A stretch of DNA of 64,000 bases, taken from assembly GCF_014205875.1 (NCBI RefSeq), contig NZ_JACHEN010000004.1, positions 62,001 through 126,000 of the forward strand, given 5' to 3'. Source of the DNA: Anaerosolibacter carboniphilus. GTDB lineage: Bacteria; Bacillota; Clostridia; Peptostreptococcales; Thermotaleaceae. The notes below the pieces were generated by a model. It saw only the letters and a list, made by a program, of their open reading frames with translations, did not search any database and was not told the origin of the DNA. Below, piece after piece: positions 56,554 to 64,000 of this stretch. The number at the start of each line of letters is the position of its first letter. The first letter of the stretch is position 1. The translations under genes were made by a program, and so were the position numbers.

Positions 56554-56571
56554 GTTTGATAGATGTCAAAC
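56554..56571. promoter_or_regulatory. CRP/FNR-like operator before ydhY
   Basis: GTTTGA-N6-TCAAAC, a 6-bp inverted repeat with the 5+6+5 geometry of CRP/FNR-family sites. It overlaps a TTGACA (56564-56569) that could be the -35 box of a proximal promoter. E. coli ydhY is under FNR control; the match here is by geometry only. Confidence 0.45.
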
Positions 56572-56601
56572 AAGCTATGATAAAAACTCACTGCTTAATA
56601 T

Positions 56602-56629
56602 CATATGAATACTGCCCCTTATTCATATG
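56602..56629. promoter_or_regulatory. Second inverted repeat before ydhY
   Basis: CATATGAATA-N8-TATTCATATG, perfect 10-bp arms about 100 bases before the ydhY start; operator or mRNA hairpin. Confidence 0.45.
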
Positions 56630-56939
56630 CATAAAAATAGCAGGCATCAACACATTTATATATTGAGACCTACTTCCTTGACATATCCATTATAAGATTA
56701 TATTAAATATATAGTTAGTAGTATTGGAAGACGATCATTTTAATTTTTATAAAAGAGCACTCCGTTTCAGAGATAAAACATCCAACCCTCATTCTTTTCT
56801 TTGAGGACGAAATATCTATTACTAAATATTAAAACATACGTACTGCAAAACAAAATCTGACGCATATCGATACAACCTAATATCATTTTACTATTTTATT
56901 TATTAAAAATATTCCGACAATATAATATTATTTACATAT

Positions 56940-56968
56940 AGAATATAATTATGTTTAATAATTGTCAA
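56940..56968 (-). promoter_or_regulatory. Distal promoter for the ydhYVW-fdhD-tatAC operon
   Basis: TTGACA (56963-56968) and TATTCT (56940-56945) with a 17-base spacer; it would give a leader of about 415 bases. Confidence 0.55.
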
Positions 56969-57124
56969 GCAAATCCTATCAATTAAGAATGTCTTTTTAT
57001 GATAACAATCTATGAATGGTACTCATTATTTATGACAGTATTTCCTATGTGCGATTTTACCATTTATTCAATGCACAAGAAATGCTTGTTAAGAATTACT
57101 AGAATAAATAGTTCTTTTCAAATG

Positions 57125-57160
57125 AAAAAGACAAAACACTAAAAATGTTTTGTCTTTTTT
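57125..57160 (-). terminator. Terminator after the polyprenyl synthase gene
   Basis: AAAAGACAAAACA pairs with TGTTTTGTCTTTT across 7 bases, with T run on minus; it touches the stop codon. Confidence 0.9.
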
Positions 57161-58128
57161 TACTTTATTCTATCTCTCATCGAAGAGACGAGATCGATTA
57201 GAATCTGTGTATTCGGATAGCAGGCTAGTCCATCTAAACTATCTAAAGCTTTTTGGTAATATCTTTCTTCCATCTTCCTAGTACGATCAATACCATTGGA
57301 CTTATGAATAAAGTATATGATTTCTGTAATATCTTTCTTAGTAAAATTATTTTTGTTTAACAATGCTAGAACTTCTTTATGATACTCACTTTGTTTGATC
57401 GTATACAAAAGCGGCAGCGTATAGATTCCTTCAAGGATATCATTTCCCGTAGGTTTTCCTACGATAGCATCCTCAGAAGTAACATCTAGTAAGTCGTCTT
57501 TTAATTGGAATGCAGTTCCTAAAGACATTCCAAATCTACGTAAATTTCTAGAGGTTTTTACATCACATTCCGCTGTCTCTGCCCCAATCTGACAACATAG
57601 GGCAAAAAGCAATGCAGTTTTATATTTAATTCTTTTCAAATACGTACTAATAGATGTAGAATGATCAAACTTAGATGCGTATTGTTCTATTTCCCCTTCA
57701 CAGATCGCCTTGATAAATTTAGATAGATGAATAATCTTTTCACCATTGCTGACCTTTGCAGCCAATAAGAAGGCTTTGCTAAATAAATAATCTCCTGTAT
57801 ATACAGCAATATCTTTGCCATACTTTGATTGCGCAGTTTCGATACCCCTTCTAGACTTTGCATTATCAATAATATCATCATGAATTAAAGTTGCCATATG
57901 GAATAGCTCCAAAGCTGCTGCCATAGGCACAATTTTATTACTATCGTAATTACCATATTGAGCAGAAATGATGGTTAAGGCAGGGCGTATTCTCTTCCCA
58001 CCAGCCTTTAGCAAATCAAGGGAGGCATCTTCAGCAATTTTTCTTCTGGACTTCACAGATTGTTCTAGAAGCTCCTCGACCTTTTCCATTTCTTTTTCTA
58101 TGTCTGGATATTTGCTCCAATAACTCAA
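57160..58128 (-). CDS. Polyprenyl diphosphate synthase (HepT/DmkB-like)
   Basis: Trans-isoprenyl synthase of 322 residues that makes the C30-C40 side chain of menaquinone-type quinones. First aspartate-rich motif DDIIDNAKSRRG near residue 84, second FQLKDDLLD near 209, GKRIRPAL near 44. The residues before the first motif (LELFHMATLIHDD) lack bulky stops, which fits a long chain. Start TTG at 58128 behind AGAAGGTGATAAA. It follows apbE and the FMN-binding lipoprotein gene. Listeria dmkB in the extracellular electron transfer locus is the same kind of gene. Confidence 0.9.
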   Translation of the reverse strand: MSYWSKYPDIEKEMEKVEELLEQSVKSRRKIAEDASLDLLKAGGKRIRPALTIISAQYGNYDSNKIVPMAAALELFHMATLIHDDIIDNAKSRRGIETAQSKYGKDIAVYTGDYLFSKAFLLAAKVSNGEKIIHLSKFIKAICEGEIEQYASKFDHSTSISTYLKRIKYKTALLFALCCQIGAETAECDVKTSRNLRRFGMSLGTAFQLKDDLLDVTSEDAIVGKPTGNDILEGIYTLPLLYTIKQSEYHKEVLALLNKNNFTKKDITEIIYFIHKSNGIDRTRKMEERYYQKALDSLDGLACYPNTQILIDLVSSMRDRIK

Positions 58129-58153
58129 TTTATCACCTTCTTCATCCTACGGC

Positions 58154-59194
58154 TTAATTTACAATTTGAAATGAATTATTTATTATCTGAAATCTTCCTG
58201 TTAATCCTGAAGAGAGATATACTTTTTTATCTTCTGTAATGATAATACATTCTACGCCATCTAGGCTTTCTATAAGCTTCATCCCCTTATCAAGGCCCAG
58301 CACATAAACGCTAGTGGATAGTCCATCTGCGTCTGTTGAACTATTTGTAATGATGGAGGCGCTGACAATGCCATTTTCAGCTGGATAACCCGACTTAGGA
58401 TCAATAATATGATGATATCTCTTATCGTCTTGTATAAAATATCTTTCATAGTTACCAGAAGTTACTACCGTTTGATCATGAGCTTCAATTATGCCCATGT
58501 GGGTTCCTGTAGGCTCAAATGGATCCTGTATACCTATTTTCCAAGATGATCCGTCTGTCTTTTTCCCGAGAGTCACCACATTCCCTCCGAGATTTATTAT
58601 AGCATGTTTTATACCTTTTTCTCTCATAATTTTTGTTACTTCATCAGCTGCATATCCCTTGGCAATTCCACCAAGGTCAATTCTCATCTCTGGTTCACTG
58701 AGCTTAACCTTATTTTCACCTTGAAATTCAATCTTTCTATAGTCCACAAAACTTAAGGCATCTCGAATTTCATCTTCACTAGGTATCCGTTCATTTTCAG
58801 TTCCTATGCCCCACAGCTTTACTAGCTTTCCAATAGCAGGATCAAAAGCTCCATCGGTCACCTGCGCATAATGAACAGCCTTCTTTATGAGCTCACTGGT
58901 TTCCTCACTAACTTCAACATAGTCCCTTCCAGCATTCTGGTTAATCTGACCGATCTCACTTTCATCTATATTAGCGCTCATCTTATCTTCAATTTCTTTT
59001 ATTCTTTCAAAGGCAGTTTTAATGATATCCATTCCTTTTGCTTCATTACTGGTCCAAACACTTAACTGCAAATATGTCCCCAGCATATAGGTAGAATCAC
59101 TTACCATTTTCTCCTCTGATTTACATCCTACTTGGAAAGTGGTAAGAAGTATCGTAACCATTAGGATGAAATACTTAAGGGTCTTGTTTTTCAT
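58154..59194 (-). CDS. apbE: ApbE FMN transferase, lipoprotein
   Basis: Attaches FMN covalently to Thr of target flavoproteins outside the cell. 346 residues; lipobox cysteine 24 after ILLTTFQVGC; motifs MLGTYLQLSVW, DLGGIAKGYAAD, INLGGNV, HHIIDPKSGYP and SSTDADGLSTSVYVLG are intact, so it should bind FAD and Mg. Start at the ATG at 59194 behind GGAGGATTGAG. Directly after its probable substrate, the FMN-binding lipoprotein. Confidence 0.94.
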   Translation of the reverse strand: MKNKTLKYFILMVTILLTTFQVGCKSEEKMVSDSTYMLGTYLQLSVWTSNEAKGMDIIKTAFERIKEIEDKMSANIDESEIGQINQNAGRDYVEVSEETSELIKKAVHYAQVTDGAFDPAIGKLVKLWGIGTENERIPSEDEIRDALSFVDYRKIEFQGENKVKLSEPEMRIDLGGIAKGYAADEVTKIMREKGIKHAIINLGGNVVTLGKKTDGSSWKIGIQDPFEPTGTHMGIIEAHDQTVVTSGNYERYFIQDDKRYHHIIDPKSGYPAENGIVSASIITNSSTDADGLSTSVYVLGLDKGMKLIESLDGVECIIITEDKKVYLSSGLTGRFQIINNSFQIVN

Positions 59195-59246
59195 CTCAAT
59201 CCTCCATCTAAGCATTTGAATATTAAATAATTATGTTCATAATTAT

Positions 59247-59274
59247 AAGTCCCAATACATATGTATTGGGACTT
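59247..59274 (-). terminator. Perfect hairpin between FMN-lipoprotein gene and apbE
   Basis: 28-base perfect palindrome (AAGTCCCAATACAT and its complement) nine bases after the lipoprotein stop, without a strong T run; it probably allows partial read-through so the lipoprotein is made in excess over ApbE. Confidence 0.6.
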
Positions 59275-59282
59275 ACCAGTTT

Positions 59283-59756
59283 CTATTTTGCAGATTCGAT
59301 TGCTTTAACAGCTAATTCTTTAAACTTCGTAGAAGTTCCTGTAGCACCTGCAACAGTATCTACCGCATTTGGATCTTGCTTTTCAACCAATGCTTTTGCC
59401 AATGCATCAGATACTTCTCCTACAGTTACGCCAGACTTTGCTTTGAATGGCTCATTGTAACCTGCATCATCTCTCTTCTTCGCACCATCTTTATTTACTT
59501 CGTCAAATACAACTTCTGAAATCTTGCCATCTGTATATGTAATACTGATTTCTGCTTTCCAGCCACGATCATCAAAATCTGCATCAGATGCTGTAAAAGT
59601 ACCATCTTTAACAGTATCTTCCGCTGGCGCTGCTGGCTGTTCAGCTGGAGCTGGTGCCGGTTCAGGCTGCTGTGCTGGTTGTGCAGGCTTTGCGCATCCA
59701 ACGCCTAAAGCTAACACTAGAACTGTAACTAAAACAACTGATAAAACTTTTTTCAC
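59283..59756 (-). CDS. FMN-binding domain surface lipoprotein (PplA-like, one domain)
   Basis: 157 residues: signal peptide with lipobox cysteine 21 (LVLALGVGC), a Pro/Ala/Gln/Glu-rich linker (about 22-48) that can span the wall, and one FMN-binding domain with DTVAGATGTS (133-142). By alignment with NqrC-type SGATxT motifs, Thr141 is the predicted flavinylation site. ApbE in the next gene should attach the FMN. This is the composition of PplA in Listeria extracellular electron transfer, which has two such domains. Confidence 0.92.
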   Translation of the reverse strand: MKKVLSVVLVTVLVLALGVGCAKPAQPAQQPEPAPAPAEQPAAPAEDTVKDGTFTASDADFDDRGWKAEISITYTDGKISEVVFDEVNKDGAKKRDDAGYNEPFKAKSGVTVGEVSDALAKALVEKQDPNAVDTVAGATGTSTKFKELAVKAIESAK

Positions 59757-59804
59757 GATATTGCCCCCTTCAATTAAATAGTTTTGAAATCGCTTTCAGA
59801 TATT

Positions 59805-59833
59805 ATTTTATAATTAAATTTAATGATTGTCAA
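59805..59833 (-). promoter_or_regulatory. Promoter of FMN-lipoprotein-apbE-prenyl synthase operon
   Basis: TTGACA (59828-59833) and TAAAAT (59805-59810) with a 17-base spacer. Confidence 0.75.
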
Positions 59834-59970
59834 TTTTTTCATTCGAATAATTTATGAACAAAACTCACTATCATTACCCATTTCTTATCCTTTACATGCA
59901 CGATCTAGTGAAATTACCTTCATTCTTTTTCTCACTTTTAATTTTTTTATTATACAACTGTTGTCATTTT

Positions 59971-59979
59971 TGGTATAAT
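59971..59979 (+). promoter_or_regulatory. Extended -10 promoter of ndh2
   Basis: TGGTATAAT on plus; the -35 region (around TATACA) is weak. Divergent from the lipoprotein promoter about 140 bases away. Confidence 0.6.
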
Positions 59980-60055
59980 ACCTTTAGCAGCAATGTTAAA
60001 ATAATATTTAACCAAGTTTAAGATTCAAGAATTATTATTTAAAGGGGGGTTCATT

Positions 60056-61852
60056 ATGAAACGTGTTGTAGTACTTGGTGCTGGATACGCAGGTGTAGAC
60101 GCAGCACTTACACTGCACAAGAAATTGAAAAATGATGATGTTTCAATTTCAATTATTGACAAAAATGATCGACACACTTTATTGACTGAGCTTCATGAGG
60201 TCGCAGGCAACAGAGTTGACGAAGAGAGTGTAAAAATATATCTCAATGATATATTTAAGTACACAAAGGTAAACATCATTCAGGATGAGATTACATCCAT
60301 TGATTTTGAAGGACAGACCTTAACTTCTGAAAAGAATACTTATGCCTATGATTATCTTGTAGTTGGCTGTGGCAGCGAGCCTGCTTTCTTTGGAATTGAA
60401 GGAATGGAAGAAAACGCTTTCACTCTTTGGTCTTTAGAAGATGCCAAAAAGATTAATAAACATATCCGTACGATGTTCCAATTGGCTTCTAAAGAACAAA
60501 ATGCTGAGAGACGCAAGGAATATTTAACCCTTGTTGTTGGCGGCGGCGGATTTACGGGTATTGAAATGGTTGGCGAGCTTATTCAATGGCGAGATGTCCT
60601 ATGCAAAGAATATAATATTGCAAAAAATGAAGTACGACTTGTTGTCGTAGAAGCAATGGATAAAATATTGGCCGTTTACCCACAAAATCTAATCGATAAG
60701 GCTATGAACTACCTCAAATCAAATGGTGTTGAAGTATTAGCAAACTCACCTATTACAAAGGTTACACCTAACCGTTTAGATATAAAGGACGGAACTGTAG
60801 TTCCTACAAATACCTTAATTTGGACTGGAGGCGTAAAAGTAGCCAGCTTTGTTGAAAAAGTTGGACTTCCAGCAGCTCAAAGGGGAAGAGGAAGAGTTGA
60901 GGTGAATGAATATACTCAATCTACTGCTTATCCTAATGTATTCTTAGTTGGTGACAATTCCTTCTTTGTTGAAGAAGATGGAAAACCATTACCTTTGCTT
61001 GTAGAATCAGCTATGCAGACTGGTAAGGGCGCCGGTAAAAATATTGCCAACCTTATTCATAATAAGCCACTTGAAAAATGTAAACCTAAGCTTCATGGTA
61101 CGATGGTATCCATTGGTCGTAAATATGCTGTTGCAGAGACCATGGGTATGAAAACTTCTGGTTTGATGGCTATGGCTATCAAGCATATGGTAAATATTCA
61201 CTATCAGTTTGAAGTTGCAGGTTTTGAGCAAGTTATTCGATATCTAAAACATCAATTTGTGCATAAGCGCAAAGATGACAATATCATTAAAAAGCATTTA
61301 ACCACTGAAACATTTACTTTCTGGATGGTCATTATGCGTATGTATTTAGGTTATATGTGGTTAATGCAAGGAATCCACAAATATAATGATGGATGGTTTT
61401 CCAAAGTATCCATCTATGCTCAAAAGGTAGCAGCTGCTGCAGATGCTACGGCTTCAGCTTCAACTGCTGCCGCTGAAGGCGCTGCAGAAGTCGTTGTTCA
61501 AGGTATGAACCTTATTGGACAGAATACGCCTGCCTGGTATGCATGGATGTGTGAAACAATTATTGTTCCAAACGCCATGCTCTTCCAGAAGATAATTGTT
61601 TTAACAGAGTTGGGCCTTGGTATTGCATTCTTAACAGGTACTTTCACTTTTATTGCTGCAATTGTTTCGATTGGAATGAATATAAACTTCCTACTTTCTA
61701 CAGGTCTATACGATTATTGGTATATTGTAACTTCCATCGCTTGCTTAGGTGGTGCTGGTCGTGCCTTTGGCGTAGATCACTATTTAATGCCATGGTTCAT
61801 GAAGAACTGGAGACATTTTGTTAGAAATAAGAGTATAAAAATAAATCTATAG
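60056..61852 (+). CDS. ndh2: Type II NADH:quinone oxidoreductase with C-terminal membrane domain
   Basis: 598 residues, about 200 longer than ordinary NDH-2. The N-terminal 400 residues form a two-dinucleotide-fold flavoprotein: FAD site VLGAGYAGVDAAL (7-19), NADH site VVGGGGFTGIE (160-170), second FAD motif VFLVGDNS near 310. From about 410 there is a membrane module with four helices (TFWMVIMRMYLGYMWLMQGI, LFQKIIVLTELGLGIAFL, FTFIAAIVSIGMNINFLL, then a last helix) resembling DoxX, plus an Ala-rich loop (450-485). Listeria Ndh2 of the extracellular electron transfer locus also has an extra membrane tail. Passes NADH electrons to a membrane quinone. Confidence 0.9.
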   Translation: MKRVVVLGAGYAGVDAALTLHKKLKNDDVSISIIDKNDRHTLLTELHEVAGNRVDEESVKIYLNDIFKYTKVNIIQDEITSIDFEGQTLTSEKNTYAYDYLVVGCGSEPAFFGIEGMEENAFTLWSLEDAKKINKHIRTMFQLASKEQNAERRKEYLTLVVGGGGFTGIEMVGELIQWRDVLCKEYNIAKNEVRLVVVEAMDKILAVYPQNLIDKAMNYLKSNGVEVLANSPITKVTPNRLDIKDGTVVPTNTLIWTGGVKVASFVEKVGLPAAQRGRGRVEVNEYTQSTAYPNVFLVGDNSFFVEEDGKPLPLLVESAMQTGKGAGKNIANLIHNKPLEKCKPKLHGTMVSIGRKYAVAETMGMKTSGLMAMAIKHMVNIHYQFEVAGFEQVIRYLKHQFVHKRKDDNIIKKHLTTETFTFWMVIMRMYLGYMWLMQGIHKYNDGWFSKVSIYAQKVAAAADATASASTAAAEGAAEVVVQGMNLIGQNTPAWYAWMCETIIVPNAMLFQKIIVLTELGLGIAFLTGTFTFIAAIVSIGMNINFLLSTGLYDYWYIVTSIACLGGAGRAFGVDHYLMPWFMKNWRHFVRNKSIKINL

Positions 61853-61856
61853 TAAA

Positions 61857-61888
61857 TAAAAAATGGAGGAATAATTCCTCCATTTTTT
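61857..61888. terminator. Bidirectional terminator between ndh2 and mgsA
   Basis: AAATGGAGGAA-TAA-TTCCTCCATTT with A6 before and T7 after; serves ndh2 (plus) and mgsA (minus). Confidence 0.92.
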
Positions 61889-62289
61889 TATCTCTCTTTA
61901 ACAATCTCGCGCCAATGAAATTCTCCCTTTTCCATGGCACGAATCAATATTTCCGCAGTGGCAATATTCGTTGCAACTGGAATCTTATATACATCACATA
62001 ACCTTAAAAGTGCTAATATGTCAGGTTCATGAGGTTGAGCTGTTAAAGGATCTCTTAGAAAAATAACCAAATCCATATTATTCTGAGCTATTTCTGCACC
62101 AATTTGCTGGTCACCCCCTAAAGGACCAGACTGAACTCTATGAATCGGTAAACCAGTAGCCTCTTGAATAAGTCTACCAGTCGTGCCCGTTGCAGTAATG
62201 TGATGATGTTCAAGAATATGCTTGTATGCAATTGCAAAGTTAATAATTGTATCTTTTTTTCTATCATGGGCTATTAGGGCTACGTTCAC
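61888..62289 (-). CDS. mgsA: Methylglyoxal synthase
   Basis: Converts dihydroxyacetone phosphate to methylglyoxal and phosphate. 133 residues: [19 protein letters not shown], the catalytic Asp in [12 protein letters not shown] near residue 60, and [14 protein letters not shown]. Start GTG at 62289 behind GAGGAGGTTTTACA, 15 bases after rodA, so the two genes share one mRNA. Confidence 0.97.
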   Translation of the reverse strand: MNVALIAHDRKKDTIINFAIAYKHILEHHHITATGTTGRLIQEATGLPIHRVQSGPLGGDQQIGAEIAQNNMDLVIFLRDPLTAQPHEPDILALLRLCDVYKIPVATNIATAEILIRAMEKGEFHWREIVKER

Positions 62290-62304
62290 TGTAAAACCTC
62301 CTCA

Positions 62305-63411
62305 CTAAAATTTAATCTTTTGTCTTCTCATTCCAACATTCAAAACTATACCTAAAGCAAGCATACTCGTAAGCAATGAGCTGCCTCCATAACTAATAAA
62401 TGGTAAAGTAAGCCCTGTAACTGGCATAACACCCATAGTCATCCCGATATTCTCAAATATTTGAAAGGCAAACATCGACGTAATACCAACAACTACCAAT
62501 GAACCGTACACATCTTTTGACGCACTTGCAATTTTCATCATTCTATATAGGAAAATAAAATATAATAATACAACGATAACACCACCTAAAAACCCAAATT
62601 CTTCACCTAGCACTGCAAATATAAAATCTGTTTCTTGTACTGGAAGAAAATCAAAATTATTTTGAGTACCTTGATACAAACCCTTGCCTATTGCCTGTCC
62701 TGAACCAATGGCAATTTTGGACTGCATTACATGATAATTCCCTGGTAAACTCATATCAGAAGGATTTAAAAAGGCATCTATTCTGACTCTCTGGTGGGGC
62801 GCCATCAGTTTATAGGCGATTGGTAATGATACAACGCCTGTTAAGAAACCTAATCCGAGAACTTTGTAACTCAATCCAGAGGCGAATGTCATTCCAAGAA
62901 TAATGATAATAAAAACCAAGGCACTTCCAAGGTCAGGCTGTTTTAGAAGCAATAGTATGGGAATTCCCCCATAAATTGCGATTGGTACTAGATCTTTTAT
63001 TGTGTTGAGTTGATTTTGCCTTGATTCTAGATATTTAGCGAATGACAATATAAATCCGATTTTCACAATTTCAACAGGCTGAAAATCAATAGGACCAAGG
63101 TCTATCCAGCTTCGAGCGCCGCCTAAAGTCTTACCTACCCCAGGAATATAAACTGCAAGCAGCAATAAAATAGAAATAGCGTAAATACCCTTATCAAAAC
63201 CAGCATAAACATTATAATCTATCAGCAAAACAACTAGGATAGCTATAAATCCTAACGCAAAAGCAACTGCCTGCACTTTTACCTGCCGTGTTAATCCATC
63301 TTGTGTAACATGGGTCGCACTACTGATCATAATCAATCCAATACAAAATATAGCAATGATCGTTATGATCAGGGTAAAGTCAATGTTTTTTAATAGTTTT
63401 TTATCAATCAT
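62305..63411 (-). CDS. rodA: Rod-shape SEDS glycosyltransferase RodA
   Basis: SEDS-family peptidoglycan polymerase (368 aa, about ten helices). GGARSWIDLGPIDFQPVEIVKIGFI, KQPDLGSALV (conserved Asp region) and GLTLPFISYGGSSLL mark RodA/FtsW/SpoVE. The RodA assignment rests on its place next to the min genes, usual for rod-shape genes. Own promoter at 63443-63472; ATG behind AAGAGGTGCTTTA. Confidence 0.93.
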   Translation of the reverse strand: MIDKKLLKNIDFTLIITIIAIFCIGLIMISSATHVTQDGLTRQVKVQAVAFALGFIAILVVLLIDYNVYAGFDKGIYAISILLLLAVYIPGVGKTLGGARSWIDLGPIDFQPVEIVKIGFILSFAKYLESRQNQLNTIKDLVPIAIYGGIPILLLLKQPDLGSALVFIIIILGMTFASGLSYKVLGLGFLTGVVSLPIAYKLMAPHQRVRIDAFLNPSDMSLPGNYHVMQSKIAIGSGQAIGKGLYQGTQNNFDFLPVQETDFIFAVLGEEFGFLGGVIVVLLYFIFLYRMMKIASASKDVYGSLVVVGITSMFAFQIFENIGMTMGVMPVTGLTLPFISYGGSSLLTSMLALGIVLNVGMRRQKIKF

Positions 63412-63442
63412 TAAAGCACCTCTTCTAATTGTTCTATATGAA

Positions 63443-63472
63443 ATTATATCATAATTAAATAGGATGTCTCAA
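63443..63472 (-). promoter_or_regulatory. Promoter of rodA-mgsA
   Basis: TTGAGA (63467-63472) and TATAAT (63443-63448), 18-base spacer. Confidence 0.72.
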
Positions 63473-63504
63473 CAAAACATAATTTCCATCTATAATAATA
63501 CAAA

Positions 63505-63540
63505 GAAAAAACGAAAAACCAGTTTACTGGTTTCTCGCTT
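63505..63540 (-). terminator. Terminator after minE
   Basis: GCGAGAAACCAG-TAAA-CTGGTTTTTCG followed by TTTTTTC on minus, five bases after the minE stop. Confidence 0.88.
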
Positions 63541-63545
63541 TTTCT

Positions 63546-63824
63546 CTATCTAGATTTCATTTTTTTTATTGGAATATTCGCAATTAAGGCTGGCACCATT
63601 GAATCATCAGTATTTTTTTTCGTTTTCGTGATTCGTATATCTAATCCATCCTCATCGATTTCTACATAATCAGAAATTACGCTTAACAAATCACCTTTAA
63701 GCATCTCAAGAAAGTTTGAAGAACAATTTGTCCTGTCATGAACAAGTACCAACTTCAATCTTTCTTTTGCTACGTTCTTACTGGAGGCGTCTTCTCTGCT
63801 AAATAACTTAAATAGATCCATCAT
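63546..63824 (-). CDS. minE: Cell division topological specificity factor MinE
   Basis: 92 residues. The N-terminal membrane-targeting helix (MDLFKLFSRE), contact helix with AKERLKLVLVHDRTN, and the C-terminal dimer domain (DLLSVISDYVEIDEDGLDIRI) are all typical. Drives MinD off the membrane so division occurs at mid-cell. ATG behind AAAGGGGGATAAGTA; follows minD by 20 bases. Confidence 0.96.
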   Translation of the reverse strand: MMDLFKLFSREDASSKNVAKERLKLVLVHDRTNCSSNFLEMLKGDLLSVISDYVEIDEDGLDIRITKTKKNTDDSMVPALIANIPIKKMKSR

Positions 63825-63844
63825 TACTTATCCCCCTTTCAGAA

Positions 63845-64000
63845 TTATTTACCGATTCCAAATAGCTTTCTTAGTTTCGTCATGAAACTATCCTCACCTT
63901 CTAATTGCAAGAAAGGCACGTCTTCTCCCATAATTCTTTTGGTAATATTTTTATAAGCACGTCCTGCCAGAGACTTATCATCTGTCACAGCAGGCTCTCC
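63845..64000 (-). CDS. minD: Septum-site ATPase MinD, C-terminal fragment (cut by window edge)
   Basis: Last 51 codons of minD: PAVTDDKSLAGRAYKNITKR is the C-terminal part of the ATPase domain, and the end MTKLRKLFGIGK is the amphipathic membrane-targeting helix that marks MinD. The ATPase core lies outside the window. Confidence 0.95.
   Translation of the reverse strand, partial: GEPAVTDDKSLAGRAYKNITKRIMGEDVPFLQLEGEDSFMTKLRKLFGIGK

Larger units (their letters stand above)
56516..57159. other. 644-base AT-rich non-coding region upstream of the ydhYVW-like operon
   Basis: No open reading frame with a ribosome site. It holds the two operator-like inverted repeats at 56554-56571 and 56602-56629, a minus-strand promoter at 56940-56968, and at its right end the terminator of the polyprenyl synthase gene. 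Between 56750 and 56830 some hairpins (for example CCTC/GAGG) are present, but no riboswitch is recognised. Confidence 0.7.

Overview
The window looks like chromosome of an anaerobic, endospore-forming, low-GC Gram-positive bacterium of the class Clostridia. The evidence is the AT-rich sequence, strong AGGAGG ribosome sites with GTG/TTG starts, a T-box leader, sporulation genes (spoIID-like, spoIVFA/spoIVFB, a BofC-domain protein, GerMN lipoproteins), a SCIFF ranthipeptide locus, a complete selenocysteine system and the cleavable-leader type of L27. The gene set resembles Alkaliphilus and its relatives, but that placement is inference. I see no phage, insertion sequence, CRISPR array or rRNA. 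Almost everything is on the minus strand; only dacF, ndh2 and one tiny putative transcript are on plus.

Layout, left to right (minus-strand operons read right to left). 1-7400: the 5' end of aspS, then hisS behind a T-box, preceded by the operon rel-dtd-MBL hydrolase-small HTH protein-hemZ, and apt. 7600-13900: ubiB-like kinase, secDF, a gamma-carbonic-anhydrase-like protein, and the SCIFF peptide scfA with its radical SAM maturase scfB. 13900-21240: TIGR04086 membrane protein, yajC, tgt, queA, spoIID-like, DUF2905, ruvBAC. 21240-26500: BofC-like protein, a 626-base non-coding stretch with tRNA-Sec, two candidate small RNAs and a 50-bp palindrome, then a response regulator-histidine kinase-GerMN-GerMN operon. 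26650-31900: selB, selA, selD (itself a selenoprotein through an in-frame TGA) and a ComEA-like protein. 32000-45300: dacF, a serine operon (serC-like, serA, DUF1015), ridA-yheO, rsfS with a cation exchanger, LCP protein-yqeK-nadD, yhbY-obgE, and rpmA-prp-rplU behind an L21 leader. 45370-51200: rng, two radical-SAM-linked TIGR genes, spoIVFB and spoIVFA. 51300-56520: one operon, ydhY-ydhV-ydhW-like, fdhD, tatA, tatC. 57160-61850: a flavin/quinone electron-transfer cluster (polyprenyl synthase, ApbE, FMN-binding lipoprotein, and divergently ndh2 with a membrane tail). 61890-64000: mgsA, rodA, minE and the 3' end of minD.

The most interesting part is 51-62 kb. A molybdo/tungsto-enzyme operon carries its own FdhD sulfurtransferase and Tat translocon. 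Next to it lies a cluster with the parts of flavin-based extracellular electron transfer known from Listeria: a membrane-tailed NDH-2, a prenyl synthase for a quinone, an FMN-binding surface lipoprotein and the ApbE flavin transferase. Together they suggest an anaerobic respiratory or extracellular electron outlet. A second theme is selenium: tRNA-Sec, SelA, SelB and a Sec-containing SelD all lie within 9 kb.
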